Assembly: GCF_014295035.1 (NCBI RefSeq)
Contig: NZ_CP060404.1
Coordinates: 5,368,501-5,432,500, forward strand
DNA length: 64,000 bases
Origin: Streptomyces buecherae
GTDB lineage: Bacteria > Actinomycetota > Actinomycetes > Streptomycetales > Streptomycetaceae
Direction of reading: 5' to 3'
Every line of letters starts with the position of its first letter. Position 1 is the first letter of the stretch. The translations under genes were made by a program, and so were the position numbers. This document shows positions 9,049 to 18,211 of the stretch, piece by piece. Under the pieces are notes generated by a model. That model made no database searches, was not told the origin of the DNA, and saw nothing but the letters and a program-made list of their open reading frames with translations.

Positions 9049-9966
9049 TCAGAGTCCGTGCCGGGTCAGGAAGTCCGTGATCAGCTCGGCCCACTCCGCC
9101 GGTGCCTCCACCATGGGCAGGTGCCCCGTGGCCAGCTCGGCGTACTCGGCCCCCGCGATGTTCTCGGCCAGCGGGCGCGAGTGGTCCGGGGAGACCAGCA
9201 GGTCCGCGGTCGTGGCGATGACCAGCGTGGGCACGGTGATGCGCGGCAGGTCGGCCGTGGTGTCCACGTCCAGTACCAACGCCGCCTGGTCCGGCGCGCC
9301 GGGCGGCACGGAGGCGGCGATGTCGTCGAGCAACGGGTCCAGTGCGTCGGCCGCTAGGCCCTCGTACGTCGCGGGGGCGAACGCGGTCAGCGCCACCAGT
9401 TCCGCGAAGGCCCGCCGGTCGCTCAGGGCCAGCAGCCGGCGCCAGAGCGCGAGCGTGGTCCGCAGCCGGTTGTCGGCCCTGGTCAGCCCCGCCGTGAGCA
9501 CCAGGCCGCGCACCCGCTCCGGGTGCCGGGTAGCGGCCCGTACGGCGACCGCCGTGCCGAGCGAGTAGCCGACCAGCGTGAACGTCTCCACGCCGGCCCC
9601 GACCGCCTCCGCCACCAGCGCGTCGGCCAACCCGTCCAGGGTCAGCGGCGCGCCGGCGCGCGGCGTGTCCCCGGAGCCCGGGTAGTCGGGCGCCACGACG
9701 GTGTGGCCCGCGGCCAGCGTCGGCAGGATGGGCACGTAGTTGCCCTCGATGCTGCCGCCGGCCCCGTGCGCGAGCAGTACCCCGGGACCCGAGCCGGTGA
9801 CCCGGGTGGCCAACGGACCGACGGGCGCGGCCGGGGCGGGAGCGGTAACGGGGCCGGGGGCGGGACGCCCGGGCGCGGCGGAAGCAGCCGCGTCAGTGGC
9901 GGACGCGAGAGACGAGGAGGGGGACAGGGCCGGGTGCGCGGTGCTGGCCGCGGGAATCTGTGCCAT
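9049..9966 (-). CDS. alpha/beta hydrolase
   Basis: 305 residues from ATG 9966. After an Ala/Pro/Ser-rich N-terminal stretch of about 50 residues come the oxyanion-loop motif LLAHGAGGS, the DYPGSGDTP segment, the nucleophile elbow GYSLGTA (catalytic Ser), VPTLVIATTADLLVSP around the acid, and the C-terminal GHLPMVEAP with the catalytic His. It is probably an esterase or C-C hydrolase; the substrate is unknown. It is divergent from a MerR regulator 66 bp away, which is the natural candidate for its control. Confidence 0.88.
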   Translation of the reverse strand: MAQIPAASTAHPALSPSSSLASATDAAASAAPGRPAPGPVTAPAPAAPVGPLATRVTGSGPGVLLAHGAGGSIEGNYVPILPTLAAGHTVVAPDYPGSGDTPRAGAPLTLDGLADALVAEAVGAGVETFTLVGYSLGTAVAVRAATRHPERVRGLVLTAGLTRADNRLRTTLALWRRLLALSDRRAFAELVALTAFAPATYEGLAADALDPLLDDIAASVPPGAPDQAALVLDVDTTADLPRITVPTLVIATTADLLVSPDHSRPLAENIAGAEYAELATGHLPMVEAPAEWAELITDFLTRHGL

Positions 9967-9983
9967 GGCCGGTAGGTTGCCCT

Positions 9984-10005
9984 TTGACATCGGTGTGAAG
10001 GTCAA
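9984..10005. promoter_or_regulatory. MerR-type operator between hydrolase and regulator genes
   Basis: TTGAC at 9984-9988 and GTCAA at 10001-10005 form an inverted repeat separated by 12 bp, midway in the 66-bp divergent gap. MerR-family proteins bind such dyads lying between the -35 and -10 elements. On the minus strand TTGACCTT would serve as the hydrolase -35. The site is seen directly; its use by the adjacent MerR protein is inferred. Confidence 0.55.
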
Positions 10006-10032
10006 GTCGAAACGGAAGGACGGCCGGGCGGG

Positions 10033-10458
10033 ATGCTGATCGGCGAGCTGGCACGGCGCACGGGCGTCAGCACGAGGCTGCTGCGCTACTACGAGGAGCA
10101 GGGCCTGCTCCGCTCCGAACGGGACAGCAACGGCTACCGCCGCTACGCCCCGGAGGCCGTGGAGCGGGTGCGCCGGGTCCGCGAACTGCTGGCCACGGGG
10201 CTGAACACGGACGCGATCCGCACGGTGCTGCCCTGCACGCACAGCGCGGGCCCCGGCGTACGCGACTGCGCGCACTTCACCGACATCGTGGACGGCCAGC
10301 TCTCGAAGCTGGACGACGACATAGCCGAGCTCCAGCGCCGCCGCGCCGCCCTTACCGACTACGCGGCCCTCTCCGACCTCCCCACTCCGGCCCCCGCCCC
10401 GAACCCGACACCGGGCCCGGGCCCCTCCTCCGCCACCCCCTCCAGCATCGCGAGCTGA
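10033..10458 (+). CDS. MerR family transcriptional regulator
   Basis: 141 residues. The N-terminal winged HTH is classical: MLIGELARRTGVSTRLLRYYEEQGLL, then GYRRYAPEAVERVRRVRELLATG. A dimerisation helix rich in Asp/Glu/Arg (about residues 90-112) follows. Cysteines at PCTHSAG and VRDCAH could sense metal or redox state, but there are only two. The C-terminal 25 residues are a Pro/Ala/Ser-rich tail. It probably controls the divergent hydrolase and itself through the dyad at 9984-10005. Confidence 0.88.
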   Translation: MLIGELARRTGVSTRLLRYYEEQGLLRSERDSNGYRRYAPEAVERVRRVRELLATGLNTDAIRTVLPCTHSAGPGVRDCAHFTDIVDGQLSKLDDDIAELQRRRAALTDYAALSDLPTPAPAPNPTPGPGPSSATPSSIAS

Positions 10459-10534
10459 CCCGGCGCCCGCCCCGGGCCCGGCCCACCGGCCCGCGCCCGG
10501 CCCCCCACCCGTAGCAGCGCCACCCGCACAGCAC

Positions 10535-10573
10535 GAGGGCCCCGTACCGGCCAACAGCCGGTACGGGGCCCTC
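10535..10573. terminator. strong bidirectional hairpin between merR and sdhB
   Basis: A perfect 16-bp inverted repeat (10535-10550 and 10558-10573) with a 7-nt loop. It sits between the convergent MerR and sdhB genes and would end both transcripts. There is no long T tract, as is usual in Streptomyces. Confidence 0.75.
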
Positions 10574-10623
10574 ACACGCGCTGGGGCCGACCACGAGGTC
10601 AGCCACAACGGCCGACCGCGAGG

Positions 10624-11397
10624 TCAGAAGCGGCGGGTGATCAGCGCCCGCTTGACTTCCTGGATCGCCTTGGTGATCTCGATGCCGCGCGGGCACGCCT
10701 CCGTGCAGTTGAACGTCGTGCGGCAGCGCCACACGCCGTCCCGGTCGTTGAGGATCTCGAGCCGCTGCTCGCCACCCTCGTCGCGCGAGTCGAAGATGAA
10801 GCGGTGCGCGCCGACGATCGCCGCCGGGCCGAAGTACTGGCCGTCGTTCCAGAACACCGGGCACGAGGACGTGCACGCGGCGCACAGGATGCACTTGGTG
10901 GTGTCGTCGAAGCGCTCGCGGTCCGCCGCGGACTGCCGGCGCTCGCGCGTCGGCTCGTTGCCCGTGGTGATCAGGAAGGGCATCACGTCCCGGTACGCCT
11001 GGAAGAACGGCTCCATGTCGACCACGAGGTCCTTCAGGACCGTCAGGCCCTTGATGGGCTCGACCGAGATCGGCTTGTGCGGGTTGATGTCCTTGATCAG
11101 CGTCTTGCAGGCGAGCCGGTTGCGGCCGTTGATCCGCATGGCGTCCGAGCCGCAGATGCCGTGGGCGCACGAGCGGCGGAACGTCAGGGTTCCGTCGAGC
11201 TCCCACTTGATCTTGTGGAGGGCGTCCAAAACGCGCTCCTTGGGGTCCATCTCGATCTGGAAGTCTTCCCAGACCGCCTGGTCCGAGACCTCCGGGTTGA
11301 ACCGGCGGATCCGGAACGTGACCGTGATCAGGTGCGCGGCGGTGGACTCTGCGTCCGCCGGTGCCGAGGAGTTCTTCTCAAGGGTCGCGCTGCTCAT
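10624..11397 (-). CDS. sdhB: succinate dehydrogenase iron-sulfur subunit
   Basis: 257 residues. It carries the three Fe-S cluster motifs: CAHGICGSDAMRINGRNRLAC for 2Fe-2S, CILCAACTSSCP for 4Fe-4S and CTEACPRGIEITKAI for the 3Fe-4S site. It passes electrons from the SdhA flavin to the SdhCD membrane anchor in complex II, linking the TCA cycle to the menaquinone pool. The ATG overlaps the sdhA stop by one base, showing translational coupling; it is the last gene of sdhCDAB. Confidence 0.98.
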   Translation of the reverse strand: MSSATLEKNSSAPADAESTAAHLITVTFRIRRFNPEVSDQAVWEDFQIEMDPKERVLDALHKIKWELDGTLTFRRSCAHGICGSDAMRINGRNRLACKTLIKDINPHKPISVEPIKGLTVLKDLVVDMEPFFQAYRDVMPFLITTGNEPTRERRQSAADRERFDDTTKCILCAACTSSCPVFWNDGQYFGPAAIVGAHRFIFDSRDEGGEQRLEILNDRDGVWRCRTTFNCTEACPRGIEITKAIQEVKRALITRRF

Positions 11398-13151
11398 CAG
11401 TACTTACGCTCCATCGGCTCGTAGCGGGTCTGCACGACGGGCTTGTAGTCGAGCCGGATCGACTCGGTGCCGTCCGCACCCACCTCGCGGTACGCCATGG
11501 TGTGCCGCATGAAATTGACGTCGTCGCGGTTCGGGTAGTCCTCGCGGTAGTGGCCACCGCGCGACTCCTTGCGGGCCAGCGCGGAGACGGCCATCACCTC
11601 GGCCAGGTCGAGCAGGTTGCCCAGCTCGATGGCCTCAAGGAGGTCGGTGTTGAACCGCTTGCCCTTGTCCTGCACGGAAACGTTCCGGTAGCGCTCGCGC
11701 AGGGCGCCGATCTCCTCGACCGCCGTCTTGATGGTCTGCTCGGTGCGGAAGACCATGACGTTGGCGTCCATGGTGTCCTGGAGCGCCTTGCGGATCTCGG
11801 TGACGCGCTCGCTGCCCGTCGAGTCCCGCAGCCGCTCGACCTGCTCGATGACCAGCGAGGCCGGGTTCTCGGGCAGCTCGACGTAGTCGGCCCTGGAGGC
11901 GTACTCGGCGGCGGCGATGCCGGCCCGACGGCCGAAGACGTTGATGTCGAGCAGCGAGTTGGTGCCGAGCCGGTTCGCGCCGTGCACGGACACGCAGGCG
12001 ACCTCGCCGGCGGCGTACAGGCCGGGCACGACGGTGTCGTTGTCGGCCAGCACCTCGCCCTCGACGTTGGTCGGGATGCCACCCATCGCGTAGTGCGCGG
12101 TGGGCTGGATCGGGATCGGGTCCGTGTACGGCTCGATGCCCAGGTAGGTCCGCGCGAACTCGGTGATGTCCGGCAGCTTGGCGTCGAGCTGCTCCGGCGG
12201 CAGGTGGGTCAGGTCCAGGTAGACGTGGTCGCCCTCGGGGCCACAGCCGCGCCCCTCGCGGATCTCGGTGTAGATCGAGCGGGAGACGACGTCACGCGAG
12301 GCGAGGTCCTTCATGACGGGCGCGTACTTCTCCATGAAGCGCTCGCCGTCCTTGTTCCGCAGGATGCCGCCCTCGCCGCGCGCGCCCTCGGTGAGCAGGA
12401 TGCCCATCCGCCAGATGCCCGTCGGGTGGAACTGGAAGAACTCCATGTCCTCCAGCGGCAGCCCGCGCCGGTAGACGGCCGCCTGGCCGTCGCCGGTGAG
12501 GGTGTGCGCGTTGGAGGTCACCTTGAAGAACTTGCCGCAGCCGCCGGAGGCGTAGATGACGGCCTTCGCCTGGAAGACGTGGATCTCGCCGGTGGCCAGC
12601 TCGTACGCGACCACGCCGGCCGACTTCTTGACGCCGTCGACCTCGGTGATGAGCTGGTCGAGGACGTAGAACTCGTTGAAGAACTCCACGCCCTCCTTGA
12701 CGCAGTTCTGGTACAGCGTCTGGAGGATCATGTGGCCGGTGCGGTCCGCCGCGTAGCAGGACCGGCGGACCGGGGCCTCGCCGTGGTTACGCGAGTGGCC
12801 GCCGAACCGGCGCTGGTCGATGGTGCCGTCCGGGGTGCGGTTGAACGGCAGGCCCATCTTCTCCAGGTCCAGGACCGAGTCGATGGCCTCCTTCGCCAGG
12901 ATCTCCGCGGCGTCCTGGTCGACCAGGTAGTCGCCGCCCTTGATCGTGTCGAAGGTGTGCCACTCCCAGTTGTCCTCCTCGACGTTGGCCAGGGCCGCGG
13001 CCATGCCGCCCTGCGCCGCGCCGGTGTGGGAGCGGGTCGGGTAGAGCTTCGTCAGGACGGCGGTCCGGCTGCGCTTGGTCGACTCGATGGCCGCGCGCAT
13101 CCCGGCGCCACCGGCGCCGACGATGACGGTGTCGTACTTGTGGATCTTCAT
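11397..13151 (-). CDS. sdhA: succinate dehydrogenase flavoprotein subunit
   Basis: 584 residues. The FAD-binding motif VIVGAGGAGMRAAIES is at the N-terminus, the covalent flavin His is in SHTGAAQGGMAAAL, and catalytic motifs include GHSRNHGEAPVRRSCYAADRTGH and HGANRLGTNSLLDINVFGRRAG. It oxidises succinate to fumarate at the cytoplasmic face of complex II. The downstream gene overlaps by one base and the sdhD stop lies 22 bp upstream. It is full-length and typical of Streptomyces SdhA. Confidence 0.98.
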   Translation of the reverse strand: MKIHKYDTVIVGAGGAGMRAAIESTKRSRTAVLTKLYPTRSHTGAAQGGMAAALANVEEDNWEWHTFDTIKGGDYLVDQDAAEILAKEAIDSVLDLEKMGLPFNRTPDGTIDQRRFGGHSRNHGEAPVRRSCYAADRTGHMILQTLYQNCVKEGVEFFNEFYVLDQLITEVDGVKKSAGVVAYELATGEIHVFQAKAVIYASGGCGKFFKVTSNAHTLTGDGQAAVYRRGLPLEDMEFFQFHPTGIWRMGILLTEGARGEGGILRNKDGERFMEKYAPVMKDLASRDVVSRSIYTEIREGRGCGPEGDHVYLDLTHLPPEQLDAKLPDITEFARTYLGIEPYTDPIPIQPTAHYAMGGIPTNVEGEVLADNDTVVPGLYAAGEVACVSVHGANRLGTNSLLDINVFGRRAGIAAAEYASRADYVELPENPASLVIEQVERLRDSTGSERVTEIRKALQDTMDANVMVFRTEQTIKTAVEEIGALRERYRNVSVQDKGKRFNTDLLEAIELGNLLDLAEVMAVSALARKESRGGHYREDYPNRDDVNFMRHTMAYREVGADGTESIRLDYKPVVQTRYEPMERKY

Positions 13152-13173
13152 CGGATTGCGTCAGCCCCGGGCT

Positions 13174-13644
13174 CTAGCGGATGTTCGGGTCGAAGGTGAA
13201 GATCACCAGCGTGCCCAGCAGGATGGTCCACACGGTGGCGCAGTAGAGCACCGTCTTCAGCCAGAAGCGGGTCTGGTCGCGCTCCGCGTAGTCGTTGATG
13301 ATGGTGCGCAGCCCGTTGGCGCCGTGCAGCATCGCCAGCCACAGCATCACCAGGTCCCACGCCTGCCAGAACGGCGAGGCCCAGCGGCCGGCGACGAAGG
13401 CGAAGCCGAGCCGGGAGACGCCGCCGTCGATCACGAGCTGGATCAGCAGGTGACCGAGGACCAGGACGGTGAGCAGGATCCCGGACAGCCGCATGAACAG
13501 CCAGCCGTACAGCTCGAAGTTGGTCCGGCTGGCCTTCGGGGTCCTGGAGGTGCGGGCCCGGGGCGGTTCGATGACCGGCGCGGGGTTGTCGACGCCGTAC
13601 GTCGTGACCGTGCCGGCCGTCGCGGGGGTGGTGTCAGTCGCCAT
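13174..13644 (-). CDS. sdhD: succinate dehydrogenase hydrophobic membrane anchor subunit
   Basis: 156 residues with three membrane helices (about residues 55-75, 95-117 and 130-150) after a polar Pro/Thr-rich N-terminus. LHGANGLRTIINDYAER carries the heme/quinone-site residues expected for the anchor, and the protein ends FTFDPNIR. It anchors SdhAB and holds part of the quinone site. The start is taken as ATG 13644; a second ATG lies one codon upstream. It is 2 bp from sdhC. Confidence 0.93.
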   Translation of the reverse strand: MATDTTPATAGTVTTYGVDNPAPVIEPPRARTSRTPKASRTNFELYGWLFMRLSGILLTVLVLGHLLIQLVIDGGVSRLGFAFVAGRWASPFWQAWDLVMLWLAMLHGANGLRTIINDYAERDQTRFWLKTVLYCATVWTILLGTLVIFTFDPNIR

Positions 13645-13646
13645 CA

Positions 13647-14027
13647 TCAGCTCCCGAAGAGGTCGCGGAGGGAGTGCTCCATGATCGGGTAGAAGGCGCC
13701 CGCCATCAGGACGACCCAGATACCCACCGAGGCCCAGAGCATCTGCTTCTGGTATCGGGGACCCTTCGACCAGAAGTCCACGGCGATCAGGCGCAGGCCG
13801 TTGAGCGCGTGGAAGAGCACGGCGGCGGCGAGGCCGTACTCCATCAGGTTCACTACGGGATTCTTGTAGATCGCGATCGTGTCGTCGTACGCCTCGGGCG
13901 ATACGCGGACGAGCGCGGTGTCCAGCACATGGACGAGCAGGAAGAAGAAAATGGTCACGCCGGTGACTCGATGAGCCACCCAGGACCACATGCCTTCCCG
14001 GCCGCGGTACAGCGTTCCAGCCGGCAC
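13647..14027 (-). CDS. sdhC: succinate dehydrogenase cytochrome b556 subunit
   Basis: 126 residues from GTG 14027, chosen because GGAGGG lies just upstream and PAGTLYRGREGMWSWVAHR is the usual Streptomyces SdhC start. Signature residues are SWVAHRVTGVTIFFFLLVHVLD and FHALNGLRLIAVDFW, with the His ligands for heme b in the second and third helices. It is the first gene of sdhCDAB; the roughly 200 bp upstream to the next gene should hold the operon promoter. Confidence 0.93.
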   Translation of the reverse strand: MPAGTLYRGREGMWSWVAHRVTGVTIFFFLLVHVLDTALVRVSPEAYDDTIAIYKNPVVNLMEYGLAAAVLFHALNGLRLIAVDFWSKGPRYQKQMLWASVGIWVVLMAGAFYPIMEHSLRDLFGS

Positions 14028-14229
14028 GGAAAACCCTCCGGGAGCGGGGACTGGGGCCACCGGCTTGCTGTCGGTCGGGCCCGGCCGGGTACGGTCCACC
14101 GGCCCTGGCCATCGTAGCGACGTGTTGTCGGTTCCCCGCGCCGGGGTCCGGAGGTGTGATCAAACAGCCACGTACGGCCTAGGGCCGCCTGGCCCCCGGC
14201 GCGTCGGGTACGGCGCGGCGTGCGGAGTC

Positions 14230-14874
14230 TCAGGTTCCGTGTGGCCTGGTCGCGGCGAGGTGGGCGAGCCGTCCCCGCGCGATGCGGCGCAGTTCCTCGG
14301 CGGCCACCTCGCGCTCGGTCTCCGCGTCGTTGTCGAGCCGGGCGCGGATGGCGGCCAGCACGTGGCCGAGCACCTCCTCGTGCGGGACGCCGTCCAGGCA
14401 CACCACGAAGACGTGGCCGAACTTGCTCTCGTACGCGGCGTGCGCCGCCCGCAGCGCGGTGTGCGCGGCGAGCGTGCCGGGGCCACGGGAGCCTGAGGGC
14501 GCGTGCTGGGCCACGGACTCGTCGGCGAGCGCCTCGGTGAGGTCGCGGGGCGTGAGGTCGTAGCTCGCCTCGTCGGCGGCGGCCAGCAGTGCGGGCAGGT
14601 CGGGGTAGGGGCGGTGGGTCGCGAGCCGGCGGGCCCAGCGGCGGCTGCCGCAACAGGCCAGCAACGCGGCCTCGACGGCCCCGTCCTGGGCGGCGTTGAG
14701 CCGGTCGAGCGCGCAGCCGGGCGGTGGCGGTGGCGCGGCGGGTGCCGGGGTCGGCGCGGCGGGGGCCCCGGCGGCGGGGGCGGGCGCGGGGGCCGGGGCC
14801 GGCGGGGCGATGGCTGAGGGCTGGGTCGACGCGGTGGTGGCGCCGGTCAGCACGTCCGGGGTGTCGCTGGACAC
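14230..14874 (-). CDS. uraD: OHCU decarboxylase-like protein (uric acid catabolism)
   Basis: 214 residues from GTG 14874 behind GAGGAGG. The first 55 residues are a Thr/Ala/Pro-rich spacer. The rest matches 2-oxo-4-hydroxy-4-carboxy-5-ureidoimidazoline decarboxylase: LDRLNAA, CCGSRRWARRLATHRPYPDLPALLAAADEA, SKFGHVFVVCLDG and the ending EELRRIARGRLAHL. The enzyme makes S-allantoin in the third step of urate breakdown. No other urate genes are adjacent. Ala replaces the usual Glu at several family positions, so activity is likely but not certain. Confidence 0.8.
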   Translation of the reverse strand: MSSDTPDVLTGATTASTQPSAIAPPAPAPAPAPAAGAPAAPTPAPAAPPPPPGCALDRLNAAQDGAVEAALLACCGSRRWARRLATHRPYPDLPALLAAADEASYDLTPRDLTEALADESVAQHAPSGSRGPGTLAAHTALRAAHAAYESKFGHVFVVCLDGVPHEEVLGHVLAAIRARLDNDAETEREVAAEELRRIARGRLAHLAATRPHGT

Positions 14875-15198
14875 GGTGGCCTCCTCGGGATGAGCGGCCC
14901 GGAGAAGAAGGCGGCGAACGGGGCGGGTGCGGGCGACCGCGGGGCCGGACCGCGGAGGCCGGACGCTGCGGAGCGTGACGAGATGGATACGTGAAGGGAA
15001 CGGCCAGGGAAAGTGGGCGGGAAGAGGGAGTGCGTTGGCCAGGGTCGCCGAGGGCGGTGCCTGGCGGGCGGGAGGGGGATCGAGCGAGGTGGGCCAGCGG
15101 GAGGAGGGAGCGGGAGGGTGCGCGGGAGGCAGGTGAGAGCTCAAGGGGGAGGCGGAGGTCACGGTAGCGACACCTCTCCGAAATGGACCCGGTGCGAC

Positions 15199-15209
15199 GT
15201 GAACTTCAC
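15199..15209. promoter_or_regulatory. palindrome GTGAACTTCAC upstream of hexosaminidase
   Basis: A perfect 11-bp palindrome 87 bp before the GH20 start, in the 421-bp divergent gap 14875-15295. It has the look of a GntR-type half-site pair. It does not match the DasR consensus I know for chitin regulation. No other feature is visible in the gap. Confidence 0.3.
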
Positions 15210-15295
15210 CCGAAGGAGAGAGTTTTTCTGCGGGTGGTGGACGATTCGCCTCCGCTATCTCCGCTCTTTCGCCCCTCAATGGGAAGTTTGCCCCC

Positions 15296-17065
15296 ATGAG
15301 GATGCCTCGCTCTGTCTCCAAGACCACGATCATCGTCGCGGCCCTCGCGGTCGTGGCGGCCCTGGCGATCGTGCTGGCCGTGGTGGGGTGGCCCGGCGGC
15401 GACGACGACTCCGAGCCCGCGCGCGACGGCCCCGGCTCCGCCTCCGCCGGCCCCTCGCAGCCGCCGCCGCTCGACGCCCGCCCGGCCCGCTCCCTCGGCT
15501 CGGCCGACCCGCCGCCCGCGCCGCGCACCGTCCCCGCCGTCCGCTCGTACGAGCCCGAGGGCGGCCCCGGTTGGCGGCCGGGCGACGACTCGCGGGTGGT
15601 CGTGGACCGGAAGAGCCCGCTCGCCGACGAGGCCGACCGGCTCGCCCGCGAACTCGGGCTCACCGTCGCCACGGGGCCGCCCCGCCGTGGCGACATCGCC
15701 CTCGCGCTGCGCCCCGCGTCGGCCATCCGGGCCACGCCGAAGGGCGGGGACGGCAGGGGCCCGGCGCGGCGGCCCGACCAGCGCTCGGCACCGCGCGGCG
15801 CGCGGGCGCCGGAGCGGCCGGGCGAGGACCAGATCGCGCGCGAGTCCTACGTGCTGACGGTGCGTGACGGGCAGGCGCTGATCACCGGCTCCGCCGACGC
15901 GGGCGTCTTCTACGGCACCCGCACGGTCCGCCAGGCGCTGCGCTCGGGCGACGGGCGGCTGCCGGCCGGCGTCGTGCGGGACGGTCCGGACCGGCCGCAG
16001 CGCGGGCTCATGATCGACACGGCGCGCAAGCACTTCACGGCGCGCTGGATCGAGGACCGGGTGCGCGAGGCCGCCGAACTCAAGCTCAACCAGGTCGGCC
16101 TGCACTTCTCGGACGACCAGGGCTTCCGGATCGAGAGCACATCGCACCCGGAGATCGTCTCCGCCCAGCACCTGACCAAGGCTCAGGTGCGGCGGATCGT
16201 ACGGCTGGCCGAGCGACTCCACGTCGCGGTGATCCCGGAGATCGACTCGCCCGGCCACCTGGGCACGGTGATCCGCGCCCACCCCTCGCTGCAACTGCGC
16301 GGCGCGGACGGCAGTGCCCCCCGCGGCACGATCGACATCTCCGCGCCCGGCGCGGCCCGCATCCTGGACGACCTGCTGCGCGAGTTCGCCCCGCTGTTCG
16401 CGACCGACGCCGGCGGCGGCCCGTACTGGCACCTGGGCGGGGACGAGTACCTGGCCCTGACCGTGCGCGACCCGGAGAACACCTTCCCGCAACTGGCCCG
16501 GCACGCCGAGCGCAGGTACGGGTCCGGGGCGCGGGTGCGGGACCTGGCCACCGGCTGGCTCAACGACCGCGCCAAGGCGGCCCGCGCGGCCGGAGCCCGG
16601 GTCAAGTCGTGGAACGACGGCCTGTTCCGGGGCGGCGTGGTCCAGGCGGACAAGGACCGCGAGGTGGAGTACTGGACCGGCAAGGAGATCGGGGCCCGAC
16701 AGCCGGAGGAGTACCTGCGCGAGGGCCGTCCGGTGATCAACGTGAACGACGAGTACCTCTACTACGTACTCGGGGAGCCCAACGACTTCACGTACCCCAC
16801 CGGCCGGCGGATCTACGAGGAGTGGTCGCCGCGCGTGCTGCGGGGCAGCGAGTCGGTGCCGGCCGCGCTCGGTGGCCGGGACCGGGTGGTGGGGGGCCGG
16901 TTCGGCATCTGGTGCGACATCGCCGACGCACAGACGCCGGAACAGATCGCGCGCGGCATCCGCGCGCCCCTGCGCGCGCTGGCGCAGCGCGTGTGGGACC
17001 CGCGCGAGCCCCGCGAGCCCTGGGCGCGGTTCGCGGCGCTGGGCGAACAGGTGGCGGGCCGGTAG
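15296..17065 (+). CDS. secreted beta-N-acetylhexosaminidase (GH20)
   Basis: 589 residues. A hydrophobic signal or anchor (TIIVAALAVVAALAIVLAVVGW) is followed by an acidic/Pro-rich linker, a GH20b-like N-terminal domain, and the catalytic barrel: RGLMIDTARKHF, LNQVGLHFSDDQGFRIES, IPEIDSPGH and YWHLGGDEYLAL with the catalytic Asp-Glu pair. It removes terminal N-acetylglucosamine from chito-oligomers or peptidoglycan fragments outside the cell. It is the last clearly chromosomal gene before the island and is followed by a strong terminator. Confidence 0.9.
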   Translation: MRMPRSVSKTTIIVAALAVVAALAIVLAVVGWPGGDDDSEPARDGPGSASAGPSQPPPLDARPARSLGSADPPPAPRTVPAVRSYEPEGGPGWRPGDDSRVVVDRKSPLADEADRLARELGLTVATGPPRRGDIALALRPASAIRATPKGGDGRGPARRPDQRSAPRGARAPERPGEDQIARESYVLTVRDGQALITGSADAGVFYGTRTVRQALRSGDGRLPAGVVRDGPDRPQRGLMIDTARKHFTARWIEDRVREAAELKLNQVGLHFSDDQGFRIESTSHPEIVSAQHLTKAQVRRIVRLAERLHVAVIPEIDSPGHLGTVIRAHPSLQLRGADGSAPRGTIDISAPGAARILDDLLREFAPLFATDAGGGPYWHLGGDEYLALTVRDPENTFPQLARHAERRYGSGARVRDLATGWLNDRAKAARAAGARVKSWNDGLFRGGVVQADKDREVEYWTGKEIGARQPEEYLREGRPVINVNDEYLYYVLGEPNDFTYPTGRRIYEEWSPRVLRGSESVPAALGGRDRVVGGRFGIWCDIADAQTPEQIARGIRAPLRALAQRVWDPREPREPWARFAALGEQVAGR

Positions 17066-17235
17066 CCGGCGGCCCGCCGGCCTGACCGGACTCTCGTGAG
17101 CCGCGCGTGCGCGGGTCACGCCGCGGGTCACGCGCCGGTCGCACGAAGGCCCTGGTCCGCGTGGAGTCGCAGGCCAGGGCCGTGGGAAAGCTCAAGACGG
17201 TCGGGGCCGCCACCCCCGACCTAACTGGTAGACAA

Positions 17236-17276
17236 AAGCCCTCTGACCAGGCACTTTGGGCCTGGTCAGAGGGCTT
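17236..17276. terminator. strong rho-independent-type hairpin
   Basis: A perfect 17-bp inverted repeat (17236-17252 / 17260-17276) with a 7-nt loop, starting AAGCCC and ending GGGCTT. It ends the chromosomal block 170 bp after the hexosaminidase stop and lies at the left edge of the accessory island. Confidence 0.85.
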
Positions 17277-17332
17277 GCCGTTGTCTGGAGTCGTGCTCTG
17301 TTACCAGGTGTTTCTGCCCGTTCCTGGGCGCC

Positions 17333-17352
17333 GTTGGTCATGCGTTGGTCAC
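17333..17352. repeat. direct repeat at probable left edge of island
   Basis: GTTGGTCA at 17333-17340 is repeated at 17344-17351, with the flanking CGTTGGTCAYG also conserved; an inverted copy (GGCCAAC) follows. Clusters of short direct repeats of this kind are typical arm-type sites beside attachment sites of integrases. The remainder of 17066-17477 has terminators but no gene and no tRNA. Confidence 0.35.
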
Positions 17353-17407
17353 GTGGCCAACGGGCCGAAACGGGTCGCACTGACCGGGAGCAGTACCCTG
17401 CTCGGAG

Positions 17408-17443
17408 ACAGCTCGCCCCCACCCAGCAAGGGGGGCGGGCTGT
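17408..17443. terminator. GC-rich hairpin before creatininase gene
   Basis: Near-perfect inverted repeat ACAGCTCGCCCCC / GGGGGGCGGGCTGT with a short loop, just downstream of the leftward creatininase-family gene, whose transcript it would end. Confidence 0.6.
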
Positions 17444-17477
17444 TGCGTCTCTGGGCACATCTGCCCAGGAACGGGGG

Positions 17478-18197
17478 CTAAGACGGGTTCCCTACGATCA
17501 GGCTCAGGTGGGCACGGGCAGCGTGGGAGAGGCTATCGAGCAACGCTTTACCCTTGGCCGCCGTAGCAAGCGATGGCCGCCCGATGATGCCGTTGGTGGT
17601 GTACCCCGCCATGCCAACAGTGAGTAGGTGGGGCCGGCTCGGGGCTGAGTGGTCGTCGCCCTGAATGCCATCGCGGACAAGGTGGGGTGCGCCGTGTAGT
17701 AGTAGCGAGACCTCGAACTCCCCGCCGTGCATATCTTCGGCGCTGCTGCTTTCCAACCTTGCATATGCCCTGGACTGATCGCGGTCTTCTGGAGCAGGAA
17801 AGAGGGCGACTCGTGGGCCGGCGCTGTTGAGCTCCTGGACGACGTTGGACAGGACGTAATTGCCGCCGTGCCCGTTGACGATGATGAGCCCCGGGACTCC
17901 AGCGGCTTCGAGAGACCGCCAGATGTCATTGATCATCGCGTACAGCGTCGCCGCGCTGATACTCACAGTGCCCGGCATCGAGGCATGTTCGTGAGAGCAG
18001 GCAATAGTGATGGGCGGCAAGAGGAACAGGTTGTGGTCGTCCGCTATGCGACGGGCTATCAGGCAAGCAATGGCGGTGTCGGTGGTGAGGGGCAGATGCG
18101 CGCCGTGTTGCTCGAAGCTTCCGACAGGGAGGACAGCGATAGAGGGGCCTCTGCGCTGCTCATCGCTGGACGTGGCTTGCGTGATCAGGTCATCCAT
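17478..18197 (-). CDS. creatininase family protein (MftE-like)
   Basis: 239 residues from ATG 18197. Metal-binding and active-site motifs of the creatininase/creatinine amidohydrolase fold are present: LPVGSFEQHGAHLPLTTDT, IIVNGHGGNY and DMHGGEFEVS. Members hydrolyse cyclic amides or peptides (creatinine, the mycofactocin precursor). The substrate is unknown here. It lies 14 bp behind the HTH regulator gene on the same strand, so both are probably one transcript, and the regulator may control it. Confidence 0.85.
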   Translation of the reverse strand: MDDLITQATSSDEQRRGPSIAVLPVGSFEQHGAHLPLTTDTAIACLIARRIADDHNLFLLPPITIACSHEHASMPGTVSISAATLYAMINDIWRSLEAAGVPGLIIVNGHGGNYVLSNVVQELNSAGPRVALFPAPEDRDQSRAYARLESSSAEDMHGGEFEVSLLLHGAPHLVRDGIQGDDHSAPSRPHLLTVGMAGYTTNGIIGRPSLATAAKGKALLDSLSHAARAHLSLIVGNPS

Positions 18198-18211
18198 GCA
18201 CTCAGCATCTC